64,000 bases of DNA, from NCBI GenBank assembly GCA_032906765.1, contig JAJTZB010000007.1:1-64000 (forward strand), read 5' to 3'. This DNA comes from Nitrososphaerales archaeon. GTDB taxonomy: Archaea; Thermoproteota; Nitrososphaeria; Nitrososphaerales; Gagatemarchaeaceae. Positions 53,082-62,137 of the stretch are shown piece by piece (the stretch's first letter is position 1; each line of letters opens with the position of its first letter). The position numbers and the translations under genes were made by a program. The notes beneath the pieces are model-generated. The model ran no database searches. It had not been told where the DNA came from and was given only the letters and a program-made list of their open reading frames with translations.

Positions 53082-53268
53082 GAACCCAACTCCTCAACTT
53101 GGAGGCATCAGCTCCGAGGATTACCATCCTCGTCATCGGGTTCCCCTTCACGGCTTCACTCGCCTCCCGCTCCCGTGCGAACCACACACGGACATCCTAT
53201 TGGGGCGAATTGCCACCCAGAGGGCATGGGCAATTCGATTGCCTTTCAGCGGCTGAGGCATAACCGAC
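53082..53268 (-). ncRNA. Structured RNA or leader with kink-turn
   Basis: A 187-base minus-strand segment between spt4 and dpcK has no conserved frame but several strong pairings. GAACCC/GGGTTC (53082-53087 with 53138-53143) encloses a 7-bp hairpin CGAGGAT-TACC-ATCCTCG (53115-53132, plus-strand sense). That hairpin is flanked on the minus strand by GATGA and CTGAT, a C/D-box-like kink-turn. CCGTGTG/CGCACGG and GGCAAT-CGA-ATTGCC hairpins precede it. A minus-strand CTTAAATG at 53289-53296 could promote it. It could be a free RNA or the 5' leader of dpcK. Confidence 0.45.
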
Positions 53269-53341
53269 GACCTCTCACTTGCGGTTCGCATTTAAGCACC
53301 AATGTCCCGATAACCTACCAGAGCCCGCCCGCTCAATGCGG

Positions 53342-53527
53342 CTAGCTTACCTTCAGAGCGTACCTGCCCTTCTTCGTTATCCCGAGCGTCTTCGCGACCT
53401 GGGACTTCTCGGGGTTGATTATGATTATCAGGCCGGACCATTCGTTGCTGAGCTCCGTCGACCCGTCGTTTGGGCACGTCTTCTCGTTGGTGAGCATCTT
53501 GCACTTCCTACACGCAAGCTCCTTCAA
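53342..53527 (-). CDS. spt4: Transcription elongation factor Spt4 (RpoE2)
   Basis: 61 aa from TTG 53527. The zinc site CRKCKMLTNEKTCPND and NEWSGLIIIINPEKSQVAKT, LGITKKGRYALKV are diagnostic. It pairs with Spt5 to increase RNA polymerase processivity. It follows the rpoE stop by 11 bases. Confidence 0.93.
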   Translation of the reverse strand: MKELACRKCKMLTNEKTCPNDGSTELSNEWSGLIIIINPEKSQVAKTLGITKKGRYALKVS

Positions 53528-53538
53528 TGCCCCACTAC

Positions 53539-54123
53539 CTACTTCTCGGCCCGCTCCTCGGCCTTCTTCTGCTTCTGCGCCTTCGTGATCTCGTCGTCGA
53601 TCCACTCGAGCGCGCCGAGGAACGGCTGCCTGCACGTAACTCCTATCTTGCCCATGGAGATTCCGCGGCCAAGGCTGACCGCCGTAATCCTGACGCGCAC
53701 CTTGCTGCCCACCTTGAGCGTCTTCTTGCTCTGGGAGGCTGTGATTATCCCAGACTTTACGTCGCTTGTCAGGTAATCGTCCATGATCTGGCTGAGGTGG
53801 AGGAGGGCGTCTGCCGGTCCGATCCTCACGAAGGCGCCGAAGTCCGTCACCTCGACTATCTCGCCCTCAACGAGCTCCTGTTTCAGGGGGAAGAAGGAGA
53901 GCACCTCGAACTTGACCTTATGGTACGTCGCGCCGTCGCCCGCTATGATCTTGCCCACCTTGTCCACGTCCACCTTTGTGACTAGGATGAGGTACCCATA
54001 GTCGGGGTTGATTGTGCTCTCGTACTTCAGCTTCAGCAACTCGAGCGCGACCTGCTCTAGTTGGGATCCAAAGCGATCTGGGGGAACGCGGACGACGTCG
54101 TCTAGGTTCACAAGCTCAAACAT
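53539..54123 (-). CDS. rpoE: RNA polymerase subunit E' (Rpo7)
   Basis: 194 aa. N-terminal RNP-like tip domain (PPDRFGSQLEQVALELLKLK) and C-terminal S1 domain (LVEGEIVEVTDFGAFVRIGP). It forms the stalk with Rpo4 and binds emerging RNA. A Lys/Glu-rich tail ends it. First gene of rpoE-spt4-dpcK-S24e-S27ae. Confidence 0.95.
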   Translation of the reverse strand: MFELVNLDDVVRVPPDRFGSQLEQVALELLKLKYESTINPDYGYLILVTKVDVDKVGKIIAGDGATYHKVKFEVLSFFPLKQELVEGEIVEVTDFGAFVRIGPADALLHLSQIMDDYLTSDVKSGIITASQSKKTLKVGSKVRVRITAVSLGRGISMGKIGVTCRQPFLGALEWIDDEITKAQKQKKAEERAEK

Positions 54124-54229
54124 GAATGGTCAGGAACGGGCCACCGCTTGAAGTGGGCGATATTAATCTTTAGAAGGCGAGGAGCCCACTTGGCTAATAA
54201 TCGTCCAGAACAAGGCAGGGTGGGCGTAC

Positions 54230-55747
54230 TTGACCTCTATCGTTCGCCCGCGTAGGACGGGGCTAATCGTCTTCGCGGCTAGGATAATCAGCGTCTTCAC
54301 AGGCCTCATCTTCCTCGTCATGATGACGAGGTGGCTCGCGCCCGCGCAATTCGGCCTCTGGGAGGTGATCACGACGATAGTCGCGTTCTCTGCCTATCCA
54401 GTCGGCGTGGTCACGTACTGGGCGACTCGGGAGGTGGCTAGGGGGTCCGCAGTCGCGAAGACGACGCTCGTCATTAACCAGCTCGCGAGCCTGGTTGGCG
54501 TCGTCATCTATCTTGCGTTCGCGCTTCTCAGCTACGACGTCCTCCGTACGAACCTGGCCGCATTCGTGCTCGCGATCGTACTCGTGCCCCTAGCTTACTG
54601 GACTCAGGCGACCGGTGCTCTGCTCGCAGGCTACGACCCTGCAGTCAACGGCTACTCGCTCCTCCTTTCAGAGCCGACAAAGCTGATCGTGGCGTATCCT
54701 CTCCTCTTCCAATTCAAATTGGGGATCTACGCGATAATCATAGCGATAGCGGCCTCTTATCTCGTCCAAGGCCTCTACACGACGTACAGGCTGTGGCCCG
54801 TGGCGGCGGGAAAGCTCGACCTCTCGCTCGGAAGGAAGTGGCTCGGGCTGTGGCACGTCCCGTCGCTCGGGACGCTGACCTACCTCCTCGGGATAGCTGA
54901 CACGTTCGTTGCATCGCTCGCCCAGGGGGCTACGATTCTCGCCGGATACTACCAGGCAGCCTTCCAGATATCGACCGTGATAGCTTACGGCCAGTACCTC
55001 TCGGTCGCCCTGTACCCAGCCCTCCTCAGGAGACACTCGGACAAGCTCGCGGGAGAGATACTCGAGTTCTCCATGCTCTTCGGAGTCCCGATGGCCGCGG
55101 GAGTGATCTCGCTCGCCCCCCAGATCCTTTACCTCTTGAGACCTGAGTATGCCTCCGTCAGCTTCGCACTTGTGATCCTCGCAATCTCTTCCTTGATCAT
55201 GCTCTTCTCCAATGTGATAGACCAGACGCTGACTGGGAGGGAGACTGCGGACCTCGCGCAGGAAGGCAGGGCGGGGCGCATCATCAGAAGCGACCTGATG
55301 TTCGTGCCAGTGACAAACCTCGTATTCGTTTGTGGTTACGTTGCTGTCGTCTTCGTGCTGGGGCTCCTTGGAAGAGGAGGTCAGGTCCCACTGAGCCTGC
55401 TCGCAGCTTACTGGGCTCTCGCCCAGCTAGGGGCATGGCTGCTGATGGTGGCTGTCAAGTTCGAAAGGCTCAGAAGCAGGGTGGCCTTCACCTTCCCGAG
55501 GCCGATTCTTGCATACGTCGCCGTCGGAGCCCTGATGGGCGTCGTCGTCCACTTCGCGGGAGTGGCGGTGCTCCCGTCGGGGCTCGGAGGCCTCGAGTAC
55601 GGAACTAGGCTCCTCCTTTTGGTACTCCTCGGCGCGGCGGTATACTTCGGCGTCCTCGTCTCTTTCGAAAAGCGCGTCAGGGGCTACTTCAGGGCAGTCC
55701 TCGGGCGCATCCCGCGGGGCACTGCTCCTTCTCCTACCACGGCTTGA
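54230..55747 (+). CDS. Polysaccharide/lipid-linked glycan flippase (MATE/Wzx-like)
   Basis: 505 aa with about 12-14 hydrophobic segments. It starts with the basic patch RPRRTGLIVFAARIISVFTG and FLVMMTRWLAPAQFGLWEVI, the typical start of Wzx/polysaccharide exporters. It likely moves a lipid-linked glycan across the membrane. With the two glycosyltransferases at 56636 and 57459 it suggests a surface-glycan locus. TTG 54230 start. Confidence 0.85.
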   Translation: MTSIVRPRRTGLIVFAARIISVFTGLIFLVMMTRWLAPAQFGLWEVITTIVAFSAYPVGVVTYWATREVARGSAVAKTTLVINQLASLVGVVIYLAFALLSYDVLRTNLAAFVLAIVLVPLAYWTQATGALLAGYDPAVNGYSLLLSEPTKLIVAYPLLFQFKLGIYAIIIAIAASYLVQGLYTTYRLWPVAAGKLDLSLGRKWLGLWHVPSLGTLTYLLGIADTFVASLAQGATILAGYYQAAFQISTVIAYGQYLSVALYPALLRRHSDKLAGEILEFSMLFGVPMAAGVISLAPQILYLLRPEYASVSFALVILAISSLIMLFSNVIDQTLTGRETADLAQEGRAGRIIRSDLMFVPVTNLVFVCGYVAVVFVLGLLGRGGQVPLSLLAAYWALAQLGAWLLMVAVKFERLRSRVAFTFPRPILAYVAVGALMGVVVHFAGVAVLPSGLGGLEYGTRLLLLVLLGAAVYFGVLVSFEKRVRGYFRAVLGRIPRGTAPSPTTA

Positions 55748-56525
55748 CCATTGGCGGGTACGCCCTCTTGTGCGCCGACTCCCTATACTTCTTGAGGACG
55801 GCGTCTACGATGCCCCTGCCCACGCCAGATTCGGCAGCCGCACGCGCCGGGGACATCTTCTCGTCGAAGAGGCAGTAGAGGACGACGTCGAGGGTGTCGT
55901 AGTCGGCGGGCAGCTCGTCGGCCGCGAGGTGGCCTGGCCAGAGTCTGGGGGACGAGGGCTTTGTCACGACGCGCTCCGGCAACCCGAGGTGTCCGGCGAG
56001 CTCCCGGACCTGGCTCTTGTAGAGATGAGCTATGGGGAGGAAGTCGACGCCGCCGTCCCCGTGTTTAGTAAAAAAGCCTAGGAGGTCTTCCGATCGGTCT
56101 CCTGTCCCAGCAACGAGCAGGTTCAGCACGTTGGCCACGTAGTAGCTCATCGTCATCCTAATCCTCGCGTGTGAATTTCCCCTGGCTACCTTGTCGCCGT
56201 CCAAGTCGATGGCAGAGAAGAATCGTGAAGCGATGGGCGAGATGTCTGACTTGAAGGTCCTGACGCCCCACGACTCCGACAGGGTTGTCGCGTCCTCGAT
56301 GTCCTCTTTCGGGGTGGACTCCGACGGCATCAGGATCGTCACCACCCGTTCCTTCCCGAGCGCCTTCACGCAGAGAGCGCCCACGACTGCGCTGTCTACC
56401 CCGCCGCTGAGGCCGACGACTGCGCCCTTCGCGCCAGCCTCTTTCACTGTCTTCCTGATGAACCCGACAATCTCGCCCCCAGCTTTCACGTAGTCCAACT
56501 TCAGCGCCGAGATTGTGACAGTCAT
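55734..56525 (-). CDS. nadE: NAD synthetase
   Basis: 263 aa from ATG 56525. The P-loop SGGVDSAVVGALCVKALG, ARIRMTMSYYVANVLNLLVA and GTGDRSEDLLGFFTKHGDGG are conserved. It amidates nicotinate adenine dinucleotide. It lacks a glutaminase domain, so it uses ammonia or a partner. It is convergent with the flippase, overlapping by 14 bases. Confidence 0.95.
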   Translation of the reverse strand: MTVTISALKLDYVKAGGEIVGFIRKTVKEAGAKGAVVGLSGGVDSAVVGALCVKALGKERVVTILMPSESTPKEDIEDATTLSESWGVRTFKSDISPIASRFFSAIDLDGDKVARGNSHARIRMTMSYYVANVLNLLVAGTGDRSEDLLGFFTKHGDGGVDFLPIAHLYKSQVRELAGHLGLPERVVTKPSSPRLWPGHLAADELPADYDTLDVVLYCLFDEKMSPARAAAESGVGRGIVDAVLKKYRESAHKRAYPPMVKPW

Positions 56526-56635
56526 CTGGGGCGCATGACTCAGGTCTCGGTTAAAACCCTTCGTCGGCCGTAGGTCCCAGATTCCTGGCGGAAGAGTTTT
56601 GAAAGACTGAAGGGCGACTCGTTGAGCGTATCGCT

Positions 56636-57445
56636 GTGGCAACTGCCCAGATCGACGTGTTCATCCCCACCTACAACAGCGCTGCCCATCTTCAGGACTG
56701 CATCTCGAGCGTCAGGCGCGCGCTCCCAGCGAGGAGGGTCGTACTGTTGGACCACGACAGCACGGACGGGACCTTGAAGATTGCGGAGAGAGAGGACTGC
56801 GAGGTCGTCCGGGAGGATAAGGGCCTCGGCTACGCGAGGCAACTCGCAATCGACCTCGCCGAGACTGAGGTGTTCGCGATGGTGGAGAGCGACCTTGTCT
56901 ACAGTCAGTTCGGCTGGTACGAGGACGCACTGAAGCTGATGCAGGGGATGGTAGGGGCCGTCGTCGTCTACGTCCCTAGGAGCGCGAGTGAAGAGAGGGG
57001 AAGGTACGCAGAGTTCTGGAGCAGAAGAACCCCGCTGGGGGAGCGCAGGCACGGGTTCAGCGCTGGTTCGACACTATTCAGGAAGGAGGCGGTAGAGGGT
57101 GTGCATCTCCCCCCTTTCCTGAACGCTTACGAGGACATCTACATCATGAGGCAGATGAGGAGGAGGGGATGGACCTACAAGACTCTGGAGGTGGCCGGCA
57201 CACACCACTCCGATATCCAATCCTCCAAGAAGGCCAGGTGGTACGGCGCGAACGCGAGGCTGCTCTACTCCGTCGACCCCGGCGACGTGACTCTCGTGAG
57301 AAGGCAGCTCGCTCTCCCGCTCATGGGGCTCGTGGCAGCCATCGGTTCCAGAAGCCCGTCCGTCTTTGCTTGGTCACTTTCGTTCAGCGCCAACTTCCTC
57401 CTCGGATGGAGCGACCCGAAGAGGTTCTCGAGGCTGAAACGCTGA
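56636..57445 (+). CDS. Glycosyltransferase family 2
   Basis: 269 aa. GT-A fold: VFIPTYNSAAHLQDCISSVR, LDHDSTDGTLKIAE (nucleotide), then FAMVESDLVY in place of the DxD position and FLNAYEDIYIMRQMRRRGWT near the catalytic ED. No long TM, so cytosolic or peripheral. Donor and acceptor are unknown. GTG 56636 start. Confidence 0.88.
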   Translation: MATAQIDVFIPTYNSAAHLQDCISSVRRALPARRVVLLDHDSTDGTLKIAEREDCEVVREDKGLGYARQLAIDLAETEVFAMVESDLVYSQFGWYEDALKLMQGMVGAVVVYVPRSASEERGRYAEFWSRRTPLGERRHGFSAGSTLFRKEAVEGVHLPPFLNAYEDIYIMRQMRRRGWTYKTLEVAGTHHSDIQSSKKARWYGANARLLYSVDPGDVTLVRRQLALPLMGLVAAIGSRSPSVFAWSLSFSANFLLGWSDPKRFSRLKR

Positions 57446-57458
57446 GGCGCGCGACAGG

Positions 57459-58940
57459 CTACTGGGGGTGCTCGAGCACTGCGGACAAGTACTCGAACCC
57501 GTCCTCGTCCCTCGACAGCTCAGTCAAATGCGACTCAAGAAACTCCTTCGATAGGCTCTCCTCGGCCAAAATCCCCTCAAGATTCCTGATCAACGCGCCG
57601 ACCTCGAGCCTCTTGTGGAGCAGAGAGGCGCCGAACGACTTCACGGCGCGCCCGACCGCGTGCGCCTTGAAGAAGGACATCACCCTTACGGCCTGGGCCT
57701 GTCTGGCCTGGAATGAGTCAAGCGCCACGATAGGCCTTGAGAACCTCTTCGCCATCGTCATCACGCCTGAATTCTGAAGGTTCGACGTTGTGTGTGCGAA
57801 TACGATGTGGGAGCACTCTTCCATCGCCTTCGCTATCTGGACTGGCTCAAAGAAGCCGACCTTCAGCTCGACCTCGCCGCTCGAGTACGACCCCGGGCCT
57901 GGTATCGCAGAACCGAACTCTTGCTCGATTTGCTTCAAGGCCGTCATCGACCTCTCCACTCCGACCTCAGCGTTGAGGCTCACCATCAGCCTGAGCGGGA
58001 CTTGGAGCCTGCGGGCCAGCCTGATGATCAAAGGATAGCGCTTGTACTTGGCTGCGAATCCGAACGACCCAATCACGAGGCCGCCAGCCTCCTTGGATGG
58101 GAGGGCCGGCATGTTGGTGTACGACGCATGAGGTACGATGACGTAACGCCTTACGCCGTCCCTCTCGGCTGCCTCGTTCGCCCTGTAGGTGAGGGTTGCT
58201 TGCCTCTGGAGCCAGAGCCTCTCCTCCGGCTTGAATCGCTCTAGGGTGTCGTGAACCTTGACAACTACCCTCTTGCCCTGTGCAGCAAGCAGCTCCACAT
58301 CCCGGACCAGCTCACCTCCGCGGCTGAGGCCGTTGGCATACTCGACTACGACGCTGCTCGCGGACGCGTCCCGGGCCGAGTCGACCATCTCCGCCTTCAC
58401 CCTGGCGGAGGAGAATCGGGCCACCAACAGCCTCGCGTACTCCCCCATCCCGCCGGAAGCCGTAGAGTAGGTCAGTATGCTGACAGCATCCTGCGTCTGC
58501 CCCGTGGCGCTTTCCGACTTCTCCCAGCAGACCACGCCGGCCCCGACCTCCCCCGCCTTTCGTAAGCCAAGCCGTGCCACCTGGTCCGCGGGCACTCCTC
58601 CCGGAGCGGGGAAGAACGCAAACCCGTCCCCCTTCAAGAGCTCGGCGACGCGCCCCACCTCGACGAGCGAAGGCGGTCTGAGGAGGACGCAGCAATCGGC
58701 GAACGACTGGGGGAGATGGGTCTGTGTCGACCGAGAGTAAAGGTACCTTATCGATGTATAATGGGGGAGGTCGTAGACCGACCTGCGGGAGGATGTTCCG
58801 TAAAGCCTGGAGTAGCCCTCGCCGTGGAGGTCCACGAGGAGGTTCCCGCGCTCAACTTCCAGCTCGATGACGCGGGCGCGCTTGTCCGGAATCCTGTCAG
58901 CAACTTCCGAGGCGAGCGCCCCGAGGCCGTCCTCACGCAA
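57459..58940 (-). CDS. GT-B type glycosyltransferase with N-terminal methyltransferase-like segment
   Basis: 493 aa. Residues about 70-130 (DCCVLLRPPSLVEVGRVAEL, LKGDGFAFFPAPGG) resemble the late strands of a SAM methyltransferase without motif I. From about 150 a GT-4-like protein follows: ILTYSTASGGMGEYARLLVA (donor/acceptor glycine loop), VIGSFGFAAKYKRYPLIIRL, and FAHTTSNLQNSGVMTMAKRF near the usual E-x7-E position. It overlaps the PIN gene upstream by eight bases. Confidence 0.7.
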   Translation of the reverse strand: MREDGLGALASEVADRIPDKRARVIELEVERGNLLVDLHGEGYSRLYGTSSRRSVYDLPHYTSIRYLYSRSTQTHLPQSFADCCVLLRPPSLVEVGRVAELLKGDGFAFFPAPGGVPADQVARLGLRKAGEVGAGVVCWEKSESATGQTQDAVSILTYSTASGGMGEYARLLVARFSSARVKAEMVDSARDASASSVVVEYANGLSRGGELVRDVELLAAQGKRVVVKVHDTLERFKPEERLWLQRQATLTYRANEAAERDGVRRYVIVPHASYTNMPALPSKEAGGLVIGSFGFAAKYKRYPLIIRLARRLQVPLRLMVSLNAEVGVERSMTALKQIEQEFGSAIPGPGSYSSGEVELKVGFFEPVQIAKAMEECSHIVFAHTTSNLQNSGVMTMAKRFSRPIVALDSFQARQAQAVRVMSFFKAHAVGRAVKSFGASLLHKRLEVGALIRNLEGILAEESLSKEFLESHLTELSRDEDGFEYLSAVLEHPQ

Positions 58941-59310
58941 GAGCTACCCTGCCCCTGTGGAGAGTTACGACCTCCAGCTTCAAACGCTTCAGGGTCACGA
59001 TCATCTCCTTGTCGACTGTGGCCACGACGGCCCCGCTTTTCCTGGCGTAGCCCACGACACAGTCGTCGACGCTCCCGCCTTCGCATCTCTCAGTCCGGAA
59101 GCTCCCGGCTAGCTCCTCCGCCACGCGTGCCACCTTCGACCTGCGCCACTCCTTCCCTGAGATTGTCCTGAGCTCCACTAGGACGCAATCGAGAGCGACG
59201 GGCTGGAAAGAGCCTAACTCCTGCGTCATGTCTTCGAACCACGTTGTCGGCCTCTCGACGACGGCCATCAGGAAGCTGCTGTCAAAGACGACGAACCGAC
59301 TGCCCTTCAA
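58933..59310 (-). CDS. PIN-domain protein (Nob1/Fcf1-VapC9-like)
   Basis: 125 aa. FVVFDSSFLMAVVE has the first catalytic Asp, CVLVELRTISGK the Glu, GSVDDCVVGYARKSGAVVAT the middle Asp pair and VDKEMI the last Asp. In many archaea this type of PIN gene lies beside aIF2-gamma and rpoE, and aIF2-gamma is about 0.8 kb away here. It is probably a nuclease acting on RNA, perhaps rRNA. It lies in an operon with the glycosyltransferase. Confidence 0.82.
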   Translation of the reverse strand: MKGSRFVVFDSSFLMAVVERPTTWFEDMTQELGSFQPVALDCVLVELRTISGKEWRRSKVARVAEELAGSFRTERCEGGSVDDCVVGYARKSGAVVATVDKEMIVTLKRLKLEVVTLHRGRVALA

Positions 59311-59413
59311 CTCCTGAACCAGCTTGCGCGCACTAATTCAACTTCACAGTGAAGGCGCAGCAGGGAGAACGGTTGCAGGGAAGCCCTAATATGCTCATAG
59401 GGACATTAGTGGG

Positions 59414-59665
59414 ATGGGAAACCGGATGGGCGAGGCGACGATTGATGAAAGGGGGAGGATTGTCATCCCTCATGAGATCAGGGACAAGCTGAAGCTGCGG
59501 CCAGAACAGAGACTCCGCGTTGAAGTGAAGGACGATGGACTTCTGATCAGACCCTATGTCTCGACGGAGGAGTTCATCAGGGAGATGAGGGGGTGCGTCT
59601 CCGGGTCCAAGGTCAGCCCAGAGAGACTCAAAGAAATCTGGGGTGCGAGACATCCTCATAATTGA
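59414..59665 (+). CDS. AbrB/MazE-type antitoxin
   Basis: 83 aa. The swapped-hairpin DNA-binding domain reads EATIDERGRIVIPHEIRDKL, RLRVEVKDDGLLIRP. A C-terminal helix would block a partner PIN toxin. It overlaps the start of the broken PIN gene by 23 bases. ATG 59414 or 59426. Confidence 0.85.
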   Translation: MGNRMGEATIDERGRIVIPHEIRDKLKLRPEQRLRVEVKDDGLLIRPYVSTEEFIREMRGCVSGSKVSPERLKEIWGARHPHN

Positions 59666-60056
59666 TTCGAACACTTGGGCCTACTACGACGGGGACGCCC
59701 CGGAACACGCCCGCGTGAGCGCGGTCATGGACAGGGCTCTGAAATCGTAACAGATCGGTGTCAACACAGTCATAGCAATGGAGGTGGCCCACTTCCTGAT
59801 AAGAAACCTCGGGCCAGTCAAGGGCCAGTCGAAGGTCGCGGAATTCCTGGGCTTCCCGATGGTCGTGGCGGATTTCGACTACGGCACCCTGCTCGACTCC
59901 GTCGGGGAACTGGCGATGAATTCGCACTTCGGGGTCGGCGGCAGGGACGCCACCCTTCTCGCTTCGATGAAGAAGTTCGGGTGGAAGAGGATAATGACGC
60001 ACGACTCGGCGCTGAAGAAGATAGACTGGCTCGATGTGCAAGACCCTGTCGGCTGA
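59643..60056 (+). pseudogene. PIN (VapC) toxin with in-frame stop
   Basis: The frame encodes a full-length PIN toxin: RDILIIDSNTWAYYDG, then VNTVIAMEVAHFLIRNLG, GGRDATLLASMKKFGWK and ITHDSALKK. A TAA at 59748-59750 interrupts it after codon 35. Both halves keep PIN signatures, so it is recently inactivated or translated by readthrough. The antitoxin upstream is intact. Confidence 0.8.
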
Positions 60057-60083
60057 CCAGGAGACTCTCTGCCTGCGCGAATG

Positions 60084-61352
60084 CTACTTCAGCAGGCCCG
60101 AGCCTATCAGGCGCCACCTCTCTGCTATGCGCCTGCTGACCGCCGCCCGCATCCCTGTCTCGATCGCGACCGGCTTCTTCAGGTCTACCTCGATGACGTC
60201 GCCTCTCGCAGACGTGACGACCGCAGGCGACGACGAAGTGCCAAGGTTGAGCCTGAGGTTCTCCGCCGGCTTCACCTTGTCCACCTTCACAAGCTCAGCG
60301 GAACCAACCGCCGTCTCGAAGAGGTCCAGGTCGAGCGTCAGGTGTTCCAGAGTCTGCGGCAGGGTTCCTGGCTTCCCAATCACGCTTCCGACCATCTGAT
60401 CGCCCTTCGTGAACGTCGGGTCAAGATGGGTGCCAACGGCGATGAGGCCGCCGGGTCCCACCCTGTCCGTGTCTCCTGCGCCGGTCTGAAGACTTGAAAC
60501 TTTGGTGATTATCGGGACGTACTTGCCGCTCCTCTCATCGACCATCCCCGGCCTGACCTCAACCTCTTCGCCGACGCGCAGCTCTCCCTTCACGAGGCTC
60601 CCGCCCAACACCCCTCCCGACAGCGACTCTATCCCCATTCCGGGCCTGTTGACGTCGAAGCTCCTGACCACGTACATCAGCGGGTCAGCCTTCGGGTCCC
60701 TCTTCGGCGTCGGGATGACCTCCTCGAGCGCCTCAATCAGAGCGTCAATGTTCAGCTTCTGCTGCGCTGAGATCGGCACGATGGGCGCGTCTGCAGCGAC
60801 CGTGTTCGCGATGAACGCCTTGATCGCCTCCTCGTTCTTCTTCGCCTCCTCGTCGGTCACAAGGTCGATCTTGTTCTGGGCTACCACTATCCGCTTCATC
60901 CCGAGCATCTGGAGAGCTTGCAGGTGCTCCCTCGTCTGGGGCTTGGGAACAGGCTCGTTCGCAGCTATCACGAGAAGAGCGCCGTCCATCAGGAAAGCAC
61001 CAGCGAGCATGTTCGTCATCAGGGACTCGTGGCCGGGGCAGTCGACGAAGCTTACGGATCTCAGCAGCTTCGTCTCCTTGCCGCAGACGGGGCACTTCGG
61101 GCTCGTCGAGTAGTTGGCCGGCGCAGGTGTGTGGGCGCACTTGTAGAAAGCCGCGTCTGCGTATCCGACCTTGATCGTGATCCCCCTCCTCAGTTCCTCG
61201 CTGTGGGCGCTCGCCCACACTCCCGTAATCGATTGGATCGTCGTGGTCTTACCATGATCTACGTGACCTGCGCTTCCGATGTTGACCTCAGGCTGCTTCG
61301 GGAGAAGAGGTCTTTGTAGTCCCGGATCGGCAACCAACCTCTGTTCTGACAA
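60084..61352 (-). CDS. eif2g: Translation initiation factor aIF2 gamma
   Basis: 422 aa. GTPase that delivers initiator tRNA. G1 AGHVDHGKTT, G3 DCPGHE, G4 NKID and the archaeal zinc region (CAHTP...CPVCG) are present. Domain II (VLGGSLVKGELRVGEEVEVR) and a basic C-terminus ERWRLIGSG follow. The region encoding EPVPKPQTREHLQALQMLGM is partly duplicated at about 63632-63706. Confidence 0.96.
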   Translation of the reverse strand: MSEQRLVADPGLQRPLLPKQPEVNIGSAGHVDHGKTTTIQSITGVWASAHSEELRRGITIKVGYADAAFYKCAHTPAPANYSTSPKCPVCGKETKLLRSVSFVDCPGHESLMTNMLAGAFLMDGALLVIAANEPVPKPQTREHLQALQMLGMKRIVVAQNKIDLVTDEEAKKNEEAIKAFIANTVAADAPIVPISAQQKLNIDALIEALEEVIPTPKRDPKADPLMYVVRSFDVNRPGMGIESLSGGVLGGSLVKGELRVGEEVEVRPGMVDERSGKYVPIITKVSSLQTGAGDTDRVGPGGLIAVGTHLDPTFTKGDQMVGSVIGKPGTLPQTLEHLTLDLDLFETAVGSAELVKVDKVKPAENLRLNLGTSSSPAVVTSARGDVIEVDLKKPVAIETGMRAAVSRRIAERWRLIGSGLLK

Positions 61353-61409
61353 GAGAATCGCGTTCGACCTCGGCCCTTTTTAAACGCGGCGAGGCTCTGA
61401 GTGTTTACC

Positions 61410-61823
61410 TCACCCGCGAGCTCTATCCGCCTTGAGGGGAAGCCTCTCGAGCCCGCGAATCTTGTCGAACTCTCTGTCAGTCGAGACCACCTTACCGTCA
61501 CGTGCTAGCGCCTCCGCCGCGACCAGAGCGTCGAAGTAATCGAGGCCGTGCACCTCTTGAAGGATTGCCGCCGTGAAGAGGATGGGTGCGGTCACCGAAC
61601 CAACAGCTTGAATCGAAGATGGGAACTCCGCGGCCATACTCAGGAACACAGTCCTCCGTTGCGAAGGAGAGAACCCATTGCTCTTGAGAACGAGGTCGAA
61701 CTCAAACATGGCTGACCCAGCAATTACCAAGTCGTCCACTGCAGAAGAGAGGTGAGCTACGGCGTCTTCATGATGCTTGTCCAAGGGGTCGCTGGCTGCG
61801 AAGAGGACAACCGTGTCAAGCAC
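61410..61823 (-). CDS. PIN-domain (VapC-like) toxin
   Basis: 137 aa. LDTVVLFAASDPLDKHHEDA has the first Asp, AGSAMFEFDLVL the Glu, DYFDALVAAEAL the middle Asp and STDREFDKI the last. It overlaps the AbrB-type gene by eight bases in one operon. It probably cleaves RNA when released from its antitoxin. Start is at 61823. Confidence 0.85.
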   Translation of the reverse strand: MLDTVVLFAASDPLDKHHEDAVAHLSSAVDDLVIAGSAMFEFDLVLKSNGFSPSQRRTVFLSMAAEFPSSIQAVGSVTAPILFTAAILQEVHGLDYFDALVAAEALARDGKVVSTDREFDKIRGLERLPLKADRARG

Positions 61824-62064
61824 CGGCAGTCTTGATCACCGTCTTCAGGTAGCTTGAGGCTTCGTGCTTCTCCTCCTTGAAGGCGAAGCCCCGGAGGCTC
61901 TCACTGAACTTCCTCCCACGGCTGCTCTCAACGATGAAGCCTCCCCTGAATGGAACGACCACGAGCTTCTCGCCCTTGCGCAGGCCAGAGGCCCTGGCAG
62001 CATCGCATCCGATGGCCAGCCTGTACTTGTCGTCGAGGGTGGTGACGCCCTTCGGCCTTGGCAT
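61816..62064 (-). CDS. AbrB-type antitoxin (VapB)
   Basis: 82 aa from ATG 62064. KGVTTLDDKYRLAIGCDAAR, then GEKLVVVPFRGGFIVESS forms the swapped-hairpin domain. The C-terminal helix EKHEASSYLKTVIKTA may bind the toxin. TTAAATAAG about 30 bases upstream on the minus strand sets the start. Confidence 0.8.
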   Translation of the reverse strand: MPRPKGVTTLDDKYRLAIGCDAARASGLRKGEKLVVVPFRGGFIVESSRGRKFSESLRGFAFKEEKHEASSYLKTVIKTAGA

Positions 62065-62137
62065 TGTTCCCACATTACTGCAATTCTTCCCACTTATTTA
62101 AGCCCAACTGCTCATGAGGCAGAACGCCGCCTTTCGG

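Noticed and set aside
53082-53268. A coding reading or RNase P/SRP RNA identity for the dpcK upstream region
   Set aside because: No frame is open through it with a recognisable product, and I could not find the conserved core sequences of RNase P or SRP RNA.
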